5,659 nucleotides of DNA from Lysobacteraceae bacterium (GCA_003449515.1 DMHI01000261.1:1-5659); one strand, 5' to 3'; positions 1-5,659 are shown, numbered from the stretch's first letter. Notes: generated by a model not told the origin, from the sequence alone. A program made the numbers and translations.

Positions 1-1607
1 GCCTCGCCTACGCGCCGCCGTCGTCGATCGGCAACTACGGCGGCGAGATCGACAACTGGATGTGGCCGCGCCACACCGGCGACTTCACCTTCTACCGCGC
101 CTACGTGGGCCCCGACGGCAAGCCGGCCGCGTTCTCGAAGGACAACGTGCCGTTCCGCCCGAAGCACTGGCTGAAGCTGGCCGACCAGCCGCTCGAGGAA
201 GGCGATTTCGTGATGGTGGCGGGCTACCCGGGCAGCACCAACCGCTATGCGCTGGTGGACGAGTTCCGCAACGTGTCGGAGTGGCAGTTTCCGGTGGTGG
301 GCCAGCACTTGAAGAACATCGTCGCGATGGTCGAGGCGGCCGGCAAGGCCGACAAGGAGGTCGAGGTGAAGTACGCCGCGACCATCCGCAACTGGCAGAA
401 CGCGATGAAGAACTGGGACGGCCAGCTCGCGGGCTTCAAGCGCATCGACGCGCTGGCCACCAAGCAGGCCGAGGAGCGGGCCGTGCTCGACTGGCTGCGT
501 GCCGGCGCCCGCGGTGCGGACGGGCTCGATGCCGACGCCGCGCTCGAGGCGCATGCGGCCCTGGTGGCGCTGGCGGCCAATGCCCGTGAGACCCGCGAGC
601 GCGATCTGGTGCTCGGCCAGATCGGCAACACCGGCCTGTTCGGCAGCCTGCGCCAGCTCTATCGCCTTTCGGTCGAGCGCGCCAAGCCCGACCTCGAGCG
701 CGCGCCGGGCTTCCAGCAGCGCGACCTGCCGGGCATCGAGGGCGGCCAGCGCCAGCTCGAGCGTCGCTATGCGCGCTCGATGGAGATGCAGCTGATGGCT
801 TACTGGCTGGCCGAGTACGCCAAGCTGCCGGCCGCGCAGCGCGTGCCGGCACTCGATGCGCTGATCGGCGATGGCAGCACCGCGGCGATCAAGGCCGGCC
901 TCGAAACGCTCTACGGCGGCACGGCGCTCGAAGGCACCGACGCGCGGCTCGCGCTGCTCAGTGCCGACCGCGCCGCCATCGAGGCCAGCAGCGATCCGCT
1001 GATGCGGCTCGCGGTGGCGCTGTTCCCGACCTACATGGCGCTGGAGACCACGACGCGCACCCGCGCTGGCGACAACCTGCTGCACCGTCCGGCCTTCCTC
1101 GCCGCGGTGCAGGCGCACCGGCGGTCGCGCGGTGGCTTCGTCTACCCGGACGCCAACCTCAGCCTGCGCATCACCTTCGGCAATGTCACCGGCTACGTGC
1201 CGCGCGACGGTGTGGCCTATACGCCATTCACCACGCTCGAAGGCCTCGCCGCGAAGGCGACGGGCAGCGAGCCCTTCGATGCGCCGCAGGTGCAGCTCGA
1301 TGCCATCCGCGAACGCCGCCACGGCAAGCACGCCGACGCCGCCCTCGGTACCGTGCCGGTGAACTTCCTCTCCGACCTCGACATCACCGGCGGCAACTCC
1401 GGTTCGCCGGTACTCGACGCGCGCGGCCGTCTCGTCGGCCTCGCCTTCGATGGCAACTGGGAGTCGGTGAGCAGCAACTGGGTGTTCGACCCGAAGATGA
1501 CGCGGATGATCGCCGTCGACTCGCGCTACATGATGTGGGTGATGGAGCACGCCTATCCGGCACCGCAGTTCGTGCGCGAGCTGGAGGACGCGGCCAAGGC
1601 GCGCTGA
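1..1607 (+). CDS. S46 family serine dipeptidyl-peptidase, DPP7-like (5'-truncated by window edge)
   Basis: The frame is open from position 3 to the TGA at 1605-1607, giving 534 visible residues. S46 enzymes are about 700-720 residues, so roughly 190-200 N-terminal residues (signal peptide and catalytic His region) lie to the left. Family knowledge: secreted or periplasmic chymotrypsin-fold enzymes that remove dipeptides from peptide N-termini, with a helical domain inserted in the fold. Seen here, numbering from position 3: the block GGEIDNWMWPRHTGDF, with Asn18, Trp19 and Arg23 matching the substrate N-terminus-binding residues and Asp27 (81-83) the catalytic Asp. Asn133 matches the Asn330 of the Pseudoxanthomonas enzyme. 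A long helical stretch follows, then GGNSGSP with catalytic Ser466 (1398-1400). Gly484 (1452-1454), in FDGNWE, sits 18 residues after the Ser. At that position Gly marks DPP7 (hydrophobic P1) and Arg marks DPP11 (acidic P1). The specificity call is therefore inferred from one residue. The frame is uninterrupted. Confidence 0.95.
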   Translation, partial: LAYAPPSSIGNYGGEIDNWMWPRHTGDFTFYRAYVGPDGKPAAFSKDNVPFRPKHWLKLADQPLEEGDFVMVAGYPGSTNRYALVDEFRNVSEWQFPVVGQHLKNIVAMVEAAGKADKEVEVKYAATIRNWQNAMKNWDGQLAGFKRIDALATKQAEERAVLDWLRAGARGADGLDADAALEAHAALVALAANARETRERDLVLGQIGNTGLFGSLRQLYRLSVERAKPDLERAPGFQQRDLPGIEGGQRQLERRYARSMEMQLMAYWLAEYAKLPAAQRVPALDALIGDGSTAAIKAGLETLYGGTALEGTDARLALLSADRAAIEASSDPLMRLAVALFPTYMALETTTRTRAGDNLLHRPAFLAAVQAHRRSRGGFVYPDANLSLRITFGNVTGYVPRDGVAYTPFTTLEGLAAKATGSEPFDAPQVQLDAIRERRHGKHADAALGTVPVNFLSDLDITGGNSGSPVLDARGRLVGLAFDGNWESVSSNWVFDPKMTRMIAVDSRYMMWVMEHAYPAPQFVRELEDAAKAR

Positions 1608-1621
1608 GGCGTGTCGTGGTT

Positions 1622-1627
1622 TAGGCT
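1622..1627 (+). promoter_or_regulatory. Possible -10 box (TAGGCT) upstream of the beta-CASP gene
   Basis: TAGGCT lies in the 47-bp gap after the peptidase stop and 27 bp before the nuclease ATG. The same hexamer lies upstream of serA at 4277-4282. No convincing -35 box is visible at 16-18 bp upstream, so transcription from the peptidase promoter is an equally good explanation. Weak evidence. Confidence 0.2.
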
Positions 1628-1642
1628 TGCGGCAATCCACGC

Positions 1643-1646
1643 GGAG
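1643..1646 (+). promoter_or_regulatory. Ribosome binding site of the beta-CASP nuclease gene
   Basis: GGAG with an 8-nt spacer to the ATG at 1655. It supports this start, where the protein opens directly with the beta-strand and MRVIFHGAAGEVTGS motif expected at the N-terminus of the family. Confidence 0.7.
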
Positions 1647-1654
1647 TTGCATCG

Positions 1655-3067
1655 ATGAGGGTGATTTTCCATGGCGCGGCCGGCGAGGTGACCGGGTCGT
1701 GCCACGAAGTCGAAGCCGCCGGCCATCGTCTGCTGCTCGACTGCGGGCTGATCCAGGGCGGCCGGGAGGACGAAGCGCGCAATCGCGACGAGTTCGGTTT
1801 CGACGCGGGCGCCATCGATGCGGTGGTGCTGAGCCACGCCCACATCGACCACTGCGGTCGTCTGCCGCTGCTGGTCAAGCGCGGCTTCCGTGGCCCGATC
1901 TGGACGCAGCGCGCCACCGCCGATCTGCTGAAGGTGATGCTGGAGGATTCGGCGAGGCTGTCGATGGCCGATGCCGAGCGCGCGCGCCGCCGACTCAACG
2001 AAGGCCGCGGCGACCGCGACGACGAAGACGAGCTTGAGCCGCTGTACACGCTCGACGACGTGGCGCGAACGCTGAAACGGGTACGCGCGATCGACTACGA
2101 CACGCCGACCACGCTGTTCCCCGGCCTCGTGCTCACCCTGCGCGATGCCGGGCACATCCTCGGCTCGGCGAGCATCGAGCTGGTCGAGACGCCGCGCGAC
2201 GGAAAGCCCCGCGTGCTGGTGTTCTCCGGCGACCTCGGCAAGAAAGGCACGCCGATCCTGCGCGATCCCGCACCCGTGCCGCGCGCCGATCTCGTGCTGT
2301 TGGCCTCCACCTACGGCGGTCGCACCCACCGCGAGCGCGCCGCGACCGTGGCCGAGCTGGGCCGTGTGTTCCACGAGGCCTGGGATTCCCGGGGTTGCGT
2401 GGTCATCCCCGCCTTCGCGGTCGGGCGCACGCAGGAGCTGCTGTACTGGTTCGCGCAGCACTTCGACGCCTGGGGCCTGCAGCGCTGGAAGGTGTTCCTC
2501 GACAGCCCGATGGCGGCGAAGGTGCTCGATGTCTACGAACGCCACGCCGCGATCTTCGATGAGGAGGCCAAGCGCGCCTGGGCGAAGCGGCCGCACGCGT
2601 TGCGTCTGCCCAACCTGCACCTGTCCGAGAGCACCGAGGACTCGATGGCGATCAACCGCATCGACTCGGGCGCCATCATCATTGCCGGCTCGGGCATGGC
2701 CAATGGCGGACGGGTGCGCCACCACCTGCGGCATCGACTGCCGTTCGAGCGCCACCATGTGATGTTCGTCGGCTACCAGGCGCAGGGCACGCTGGGCCGT
2801 CGGCTTGTCGACGGTGCCGCCTACGTCCGCATCCTCGGCCATGAGGTGCCGGTGCGCGCGCAGCGCCACACGGTGGGCGGGTTGTCGGCGCATGCCGATC
2901 AACCGGCGCTGCTCGACTGGTACTCGCAGATCGCGGACACGCCGCCCGCCGTGCTCGTGCACGGCGAGGACGATGCCCGTCAGGCCCTGGCCCGCGCGAT
3001 GCGCGCGCGCTTCGGCACCGATGTCGAACTGGCGCAGCCGGGGCAGGCGCGAAGCGTCGGCGCCTGA
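1655..3067 (+). CDS. MBL-fold beta-CASP ribonuclease (TTHA0252/CPSF73-like), motif A Glu replaced by Ala
   Basis: Complete, 470 residues. Family knowledge: beta-CASP metallo-beta-lactamases are two-zinc nucleases acting on RNA in the cytoplasm; bacterial single-gene members such as Thermus TTHA0252 cleave or trim RNA. Seen here: N-terminal MBL half with HAHIDH at 61-66 (His61, His63, Asp65, His66), His167 in DAGHILGS and Asp193 in SGDLG. The beta-CASP insert runs from about 210 to 360, with STYGGRTH at 218-225, PAFAVGRTQ at 252-260, LDSPMA at 282-287 and AGSGMANGGR at 344-353. The C-terminal RMMBL part has His413 (LSAHAD, motif B) and His436 (VHGE, motif C). His at motif C is the RNA-type residue. 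Odd: motif A, normally Glu just before STYG, is Ala217 (GCC at 2303-2305). All zinc ligands remain, so the effect on activity is unknown. An acidic stretch at 119-128 lies in the linker before the insert. The gene follows the peptidase by 47 bp; a shared transcript is possible but no functional link is evident. Confidence 0.92.
   Translation: MRVIFHGAAGEVTGSCHEVEAAGHRLLLDCGLIQGGREDEARNRDEFGFDAGAIDAVVLSHAHIDHCGRLPLLVKRGFRGPIWTQRATADLLKVMLEDSARLSMADAERARRRLNEGRGDRDDEDELEPLYTLDDVARTLKRVRAIDYDTPTTLFPGLVLTLRDAGHILGSASIELVETPRDGKPRVLVFSGDLGKKGTPILRDPAPVPRADLVLLASTYGGRTHRERAATVAELGRVFHEAWDSRGCVVIPAFAVGRTQELLYWFAQHFDAWGLQRWKVFLDSPMAAKVLDVYERHAAIFDEEAKRAWAKRPHALRLPNLHLSESTEDSMAINRIDSGAIIIAGSGMANGGRVRHHLRHRLPFERHHVMFVGYQAQGTLGRRLVDGAAYVRILGHEVPVRAQRHTVGGLSAHADQPALLDWYSQIADTPPAVLVHGEDDARQALARAMRARFGTDVELAQPGQARSVGA
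3044..3066 (+). terminator. Weak hairpin at the convergent gene ends, possible terminator
   Basis: A 7-bp stem (CAGGCGC at 3044-3050 with GCGCCTG at 3060-3066) closes a 9-nt loop and covers the last codons and most of the stop codon of the nuclease gene. No T-run follows on the + strand, so it is not a classical intrinsic terminator. It is listed only because the convergent genes are 13 bp apart and nothing better is visible. Confidence 0.15.
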
Positions 3068-3080
3068 ACCGCCGCCGCGA

Positions 3081-4169
3081 TCAGACCGCGCCGAGGAACC
3101 TCCAGCCCATCGTTTCGCCGGCGGCCAACGGCACGACGATGCGATCGCCATACGGCAGCGCCGCCGGGATCACGGTGGCCTCCTTGCGCAGGCGCACGCG
3201 CGAGGCGTGGCGCGGCAGCCGGTAGAAGTCCGGGCCGAAGTGGCTGGCGAAGCCTTCCAGCCGGTCGAGCGCGCCGGCGGCCTCGAAGGCGCTGGCGTAG
3301 AGCTCCAGCGCATGCAGGGCCGTGTAGCAGCCGGCGCAGCCGCAGTCGGATTCCTTGTCGCCCTTGGCGTGCGGGGCCGAGTCGGTGCCGAGGAAGAAGC
3401 GCGGATTCCCCGAGGTCGCGGCGGCCACCAGCGCCTGCCGATGCGTTTCGCGCTTCAGCACCGGCAGGCAGTAGTAGTGCGGCCGGATGCCGCCAGTGAA
3501 GATCGCGTTGCGGTTGTAGAGCAGGTGGTGCGCGGTGATCGTGGCGGCGATCTCGCCCTCGGCGTCGCGCACGTAGTCCGCGGCGTCCTTCGTGGTGATG
3601 TGCTCGAACACCACGCGCAGCGCCGGGAAATCGCGCCGCACCGGGATCAGCTTCTCCTCGATGAAGACCTTCTCGCGGTCGAACACGTCGATGTCGCGAT
3701 CGGTCACCTCGCCGTGGATGGCGAGCACCATCCCCGTCTCCTGCATCGCCTCGAGCGCCTTGTACGTGTGCTTGAGATCGGTGACGCCGGAATCCGAGTT
3801 GGTGGTGGCGCCCGCGGGGTAGAGCTTCACCGCGTGGACGAAGCCGCTGGCCTTGGCGCGGCGGATTTCCTCCGCCGGCGTGTTGTCGGTGAGGTAGAGC
3901 GTCATCAGCGGCTCGAAATCCGAGCCGGGCGGGCGCGCGTTGATGATGCGCTCGCGGTAGGCCGCGGCCAGCGCCGTGGTGGTCACTGGCGGCTTCAGGT
4001 TCGGCATGACGATGGCGCGGCCGAACTGCGCGCTGGTGTGCGGCAGCACCGCACGCAATTCAGCGCCGTCGCGCAGGTGCAGGTGCCAGTCGTCGGGGCG
4101 GGTGATGTCGAGGAGGGTGCCGTCCGGCACCGAGGCCGGCTGCGTGAAGTGGTGGGCGAGCGCGTTCAT
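3081..4169 (-). CDS. pyrC: Dihydroorotase, class II (E. coli type)
   Basis: Complete, 362 residues (E. coli PyrC is about 348). It interconverts N-carbamoyl-L-aspartate and L-dihydroorotate, the third step of de novo pyrimidine synthesis, in the cytoplasm. Seen here: zinc ligands His29 and His31 in DWHLHLRDG, Lys115 (carboxylated bridging Lys in AVKLYPAGATTN), His152 in IHGEV, His190 in VFEHITTKDAADYVRD and catalytic Asp263 in GTDSAPHA. The active-site loop has Thr122 and Thr123. Each catalytic residue is offset by exactly 13 from the E. coli numbering (16, 18, 102, 139, 177, 250), so there is no indel in the core, and CGCAGC follows as in E. coli. Start choice: ATG at 4169 gives a 13-residue N-terminal extension and has no Shine-Dalgarno-like sequence upstream. 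A GTG at 4130 would remove the extension but also lacks one. The open frame extends up to 4367 without homology. Convergent with the nuclease gene and divergent from serA. Confidence 0.97.
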   Translation of the reverse strand: MNALAHHFTQPASVPDGTLLDITRPDDWHLHLRDGAELRAVLPHTSAQFGRAIVMPNLKPPVTTTALAAAYRERIINARPPGSDFEPLMTLYLTDNTPAEEIRRAKASGFVHAVKLYPAGATTNSDSGVTDLKHTYKALEAMQETGMVLAIHGEVTDRDIDVFDREKVFIEEKLIPVRRDFPALRVVFEHITTKDAADYVRDAEGEIAATITAHHLLYNRNAIFTGGIRPHYYCLPVLKRETHRQALVAAATSGNPRFFLGTDSAPHAKGDKESDCGCAGCYTALHALELYASAFEAAGALDRLEGFASHFGPDFYRLPRHASRVRLRKEATVIPAALPYGDRIVVPLAAGETMGWRFLGAV

Positions 4170-4206
4170 GCGGCGGGGCGGGGTGCGGTGCTGATGGGGT
4201 GGCGCC

Positions 4207-4225
4207 AGTGTGCCAGCCCGGTCAA
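4207..4225 (-). promoter_or_regulatory. pyrC: Possible pyrC promoter elements
   Basis: On the minus strand, TTGACC (complement of 4220-4225) resembles a -35 box, and TGGCACACT (complement of 4207-4215) resembles an extended -10 box. They lie only 7 bp apart, so they cannot both belong to one sigma-70 promoter. If CACACT is the -10, the 5' leader would be about 30 nt and would carry no Shine-Dalgarno. Weak. Confidence 0.2.
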
Positions 4226-4253
4226 GCCGGTGGCTGCCCGCGCCGCTCCGGGG

Positions 4254-4282
4254 TTCCCAAGCCGCCCGGTACGCGATAGGCT
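4254..4282 (+). promoter_or_regulatory. serA: Possible serA promoter (TTCCCA - 17 bp - TAGGCT)
   Basis: TTCCCA at 4254-4259 (4 of 6 matches to the sigma-70 -35 consensus) is separated by 17 bp from TAGGCT at 4277-4282 (3 of 6, keeping the key first T, A and last T). If it is used, transcription would start near 4289, leaving a leader of about 220 nt before serA. TAGGCT also occurs upstream of the nuclease gene. The match is moderate. Confidence 0.3.
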
Positions 4283-4304
4283 GGCAGTGCTGCTCAGGAC
4301 TCCC

Positions 4305-4505
4305 ATGCGTATGACGCCCCGTCTCCTGACCGTGCAACGGCCTGTGCACCGGCCTTTCCACCGTCAATCCGCCACCGCTGTGTTGTGCCCGTTGCGCCGT
4401 CGCGGTGGCGCGTCTTCCGTGGGTTTTCCGTCGATTCCTTTCCGTTCTGGCCGCTTCGGCCGGTTCGCCTGTTCCCGACGTTTCCCATCACCCACGGAGT
4501 GTTGA
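4305..4505 (+). CDS. Possible upstream small ORF in the serA leader (66 codons, doubtful)
   Basis: ATG at 4305 (a second in-frame ATG at 4311) reads to a TGA at 4503-4505. AGGA at 4296-4299 lies 5 nt before the first ATG. The product would be basic and rich in Arg, Pro, Ser and Phe, with an RPVHRPFH repeat near residue 13 and no recognisable domain. About 65 percent of third positions are G or C, clearly less than in the flanking genes, which argues against selection as protein. The arrangement is still notable: the stop is 3 nt before the serA ATG and the serA ribosome binding site lies inside the last codons, as expected for translational coupling or a leader peptide. It could equally be a chance open frame in GC-rich DNA. 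I do not recognise it. Confidence 0.2.
   Translation: MRMTPRLLTVQRPVHRPFHRQSATAVLCPLRRRGGASSVGFPSIPFRSGRFGRFACSRRFPSPTEC
4326..4361 (+). repeat. 12-bp tandem repeat, two good copies plus one degenerate
   Basis: CGGCCTGTGCAC (4338-4349) is followed directly by CGGCCTTTCCAC (4350-4361), matching at 10 of 12 positions. The preceding 12 bp (4326-4337) match the first copy at 8 of 12. The period is a multiple of three and reads as RPVH-RPFH in the small open frame. Confidence 0.6.
4327..4366. repeat. 40-bp imperfect inverted repeat centred on GTGCAC
   Basis: Positions 4327-4346 pair with 4347-4366 about a centre at 4346/4347, and 16 of 20 pairs are complementary. Mismatches are at 4331/4362, 4335/4358, 4338/4355 and 4343/4350. 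As RNA, the fold would have GGCC/GGCC closing an 8-nt loop, then AA/TT, GTG/CAC and TGAC/GTCA separated by single mismatches. It could be a dimeric-regulator site, a leader hairpin or a byproduct of the overlapping tandem repeat. Confidence 0.6.
4447..4463 (+). other. Small GC-rich hairpin in the serA leader
   Basis: GGCCG (4449-4453) pairs with CGGCC (4457-4461) across a CTT loop. The stem extends by a T-G wobble and a C-G pair to 7 bp. It lies inside a pyrimidine-rich stretch 33 bp before the serA ribosome binding site. No T-run follows, so it is not a standard terminator. Confidence 0.35.
4496..4499 (+). promoter_or_regulatory. serA: Ribosome binding site of serA
   Basis: GGAG with a 9-nt spacer to the ATG at 4509. 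It supports this start, from which the protein opens with the MRVLACDGI strand usual for the family. Confidence 0.75.
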
Positions 4506-4508
4506 ATC

Positions 4509-5659
4509 ATGCGCGTGCTCGCTTGTGACGGTATCCACGAAGACGGTCTGACCCTGTTCCGCGACGCCGGTTGGGAGGTCAAAACCGCCGACGCCATCAA
4601 AGACCCCGGCACGCTTTCGCGCGTGCTGGCCGACGTTGACGTCCTGATCGTCCGCTCGGCCACCAAGGTGCCGGCCGAGGCCCTCGTCCACGCCGCGCAC
4701 CTGCGCGTCATCGGCCGCGCTGGTGCCGGTGTGGACACCATCGACGTCGATGCGGCGACCGACCGCGGCATCGCGGTGATGAACGCGCCCGACGGCAACA
4801 CGCTGGCCGCTGCCGAGCAGGCGATCGCGCTGCTGTTCGCGCTGGCCCGCCACGTGCCCGCCGCCGACGCCGGCATGAAGGCCGGCCAGTGGCCGAAGAA
4901 CGGCCTCACCGGCTTCGAGCTGGAAGGCAAGCGCCTCGGCGTGATCGGCTTGGGCCGCATCGGCGGCACGGTGGCGCGCAAGGCGCGCGGCATCGGCATG
5001 GAAGTCGCCGCGTTCGACCCCTTCCTGCCGCCGAATGCCGCTGCCAAGAGCGCGGTGCCGCTGATGGACCTCGATGCCCTGCTGGCCTGGGCCGACGTCA
5101 TCACCCTGCACATCCCGCGCACCAAGGAAACCACCAACCTCCTCAGCGCCGAGAAGCTGGCGAAGATGAAGAAGGGCGCGTACGTGATCAACGCCGCGCG
5201 CGGTGGCCTGATCGACGAGGACGCGCTGCTGAAGCTGGTCAATGACGGCCACCTCGCCGGCGCCGGCCTCGACACCTTTGCCACCGAGCCGCTGCCGGAA
5301 GATTCGCCGCTGCGCGCCTGCAGGAAGATGGTGCTCGCCCCGCACCTCGGCGCCAGCACCTCGGAAGCGCAGCAGGGCGTCAGCACTATCCTCGCGCGGC
5401 AGATCATCGACTTCATCACCACCGGCGCGGTTGCGGGCTGCGTCAACCTGCCGCCGCTCTCCGCGGAAGCCGCGCGCGAGATCGGCCCGTGGATGCCGCT
5501 GATGACCGCACTCGGCAAGCTCGCCGTTCGCCTCGTGCCGGCGCCGACGCGCCTCGACATCACCTACGCCGGCCGCACCGACAAGCTCGATGCCAAGCCG
5601 CTGACGCGCCTGCTCACCGCCGCCGTACTCGGCACGGCCTCGGGCCGCGTCACGCCGGT
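4509..5659 (+). CDS. serA: D-3-phosphoglycerate dehydrogenase, long (type I, ASB-domain) form, 3'-truncated by window edge
   Basis: 383 complete codons are visible and the frame is still open at the edge. It oxidises 3-phosphoglycerate to 3-phosphohydroxypyruvate with NAD+, the first step of the phosphorylated serine pathway, in the cytoplasm. Seen here: an N-terminal substrate-binding lobe with GRAGAGVDTIDV at 69-80. The NAD-binding domain has GLGRIG at 147-152 and Asp170 ending the second Rossmann strand. The catalytic trio is Arg231 (NAARGGLID), Glu260 (FATEP) and His279 (APHLGAST). After the second linker, about residues 318-383 match the start of the intervening ASB domain of type I enzymes such as Mycobacterium SerA. 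This differs from the short E. coli form (about 410 residues), which goes straight to an ACT domain. Full length is expected near 525, so about 140 residues, including the ACT domain, lie to the right. Feedback by L-serine is therefore likely but its site is not visible. Divergent from pyrC with a long leader. Confidence 0.96.
   Translation, partial: MRVLACDGIHEDGLTLFRDAGWEVKTADAIKDPGTLSRVLADVDVLIVRSATKVPAEALVHAAHLRVIGRAGAGVDTIDVDAATDRGIAVMNAPDGNTLAAAEQAIALLFALARHVPAADAGMKAGQWPKNGLTGFELEGKRLGVIGLGRIGGTVARKARGIGMEVAAFDPFLPPNAAAKSAVPLMDLDALLAWADVITLHIPRTKETTNLLSAEKLAKMKKGAYVINAARGGLIDEDALLKLVNDGHLAGAGLDTFATEPLPEDSPLRACRKMVLAPHLGASTSEAQQGVSTILARQIIDFITTGAVAGCVNLPPLSAEAAREIGPWMPLMTALGKLAVRLVPAPTRLDITYAGRTDKLDAKPLTRLLTAAVLGTASGRVTP

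Larger units (their letters stand above)
4170..4508. other. Divergent intergenic region between pyrC and serA
   Basis: 339 bp without a recognisable protein gene. From the pyrC side it holds: a possible pyrC promoter (4207-4225), a possible serA promoter (4254-4282), a 66-codon open frame (4305-4505), a 12-bp tandem repeat and 40-bp inverted repeat (4326-4366), a pyrimidine-rich tract with three TTCCGT copies (4415-4445), a small hairpin (4447-4463) and the serA ribosome binding site. I recognise no known riboswitch class. The stretch has fewer G/C third positions in its open frame than the flanking genes, which argues for regulatory rather than coding DNA. Confidence 0.75.

Noticed and set aside
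2994..3010. Alternating GC run near the end of the nuclease gene (possible Z-DNA or repeat)
   Set aside because: It encodes the ordinary Arg/Ala-rich stretch RAMRARFG in frame and fits the overall codon bias.
1553..3151. A 532-codon minus-strand open frame opposite the nuclease gene
   Set aside because: It mirrors a gene with full beta-CASP motifs; its translation is low-complexity (Arg, Ala, His, Gly-rich) with no domain, a typical shadow in GC-rich DNA.
2805..4304. A long plus-strand open frame running across the nuclease 3' end and antisense to pyrC
   Set aside because: It is open only because GC-rich codons avoid stops. It overlaps two genes with clear catalytic motifs, so only its tail after 4305 was considered, as a possible leader ORF.
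4170..4367. N-terminal extension of pyrC by 66 residues from a TTG at 4367
   Set aside because: No similarity to the family; all conserved residues fit the ATG at 4169, and the extension is read from the inverted repeat.
4447..4463. Leader hairpin as an intrinsic terminator or attenuator
   Set aside because: No T-run follows on either strand and no competing antiterminator pairing is evident, so it is kept only as a small hairpin.
4364..5563. Minus-strand open frames opposite serA and its leader
   Set aside because: Ser/Arg/Ala-rich translations with no motifs, antisense to a clear serA.

Overview
The window is very GC-rich and tightly packed with metabolic genes. It suggests a gammaproteobacterium of the Xanthomonadales (Lysobacteraceae or Rhodanobacteraceae-like). 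The reasons are an S46 dipeptidyl-peptidase close to the Pseudoxanthomonas enzyme, a class II (E. coli-type) PyrC, strong G/C bias at third codon positions, and two TAGGCT boxes placed like the -10 elements I associate with this group. Placement below order level is not possible from the sequence alone.

Layout, left to right. (1) Positions 1-1607, + strand: the C-terminal three quarters of a secreted S46 serine dipeptidyl-peptidase, cut by the left edge, with its catalytic Asp and Ser and a DPP7-type specificity Gly. (2) Positions 1655-3067, + strand: a complete beta-CASP metallo-beta-lactamase-fold nuclease of the TTHA0252 type. All its zinc ligands are present, but the usual motif A Glu is Ala. 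(3) Positions 3081-4169, - strand: a complete dihydroorotase, pyrC, convergent with the nuclease across only 13 bp. (4) Positions 4170-4508: a 339-bp divergent intergenic region. (5) Positions 4509-5659, + strand: the first 383 codons of serA, cut by the right edge, of the long (type I, ASB-domain) class.

The genes do not form one pathway: peptide breakdown, RNA turnover, pyrimidine synthesis and serine synthesis are unrelated housekeeping functions. I see no mobile element, CRISPR array, tRNA, rRNA, defence system or novel multigene system.

The least explained part is the pyrC-serA intergenic region. It holds a 40-bp imperfect inverted repeat (16 of 20 pairs) built over a 12-bp tandem repeat. 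It also holds a 66-codon open frame that starts just after a plausible promoter and ends 3 nt before serA, and a pyrimidine-rich stretch with three TTCCGT copies. Together these suggest a regulated serA leader, which is inference only. The other point worth checking is the motif A substitution in the nuclease.
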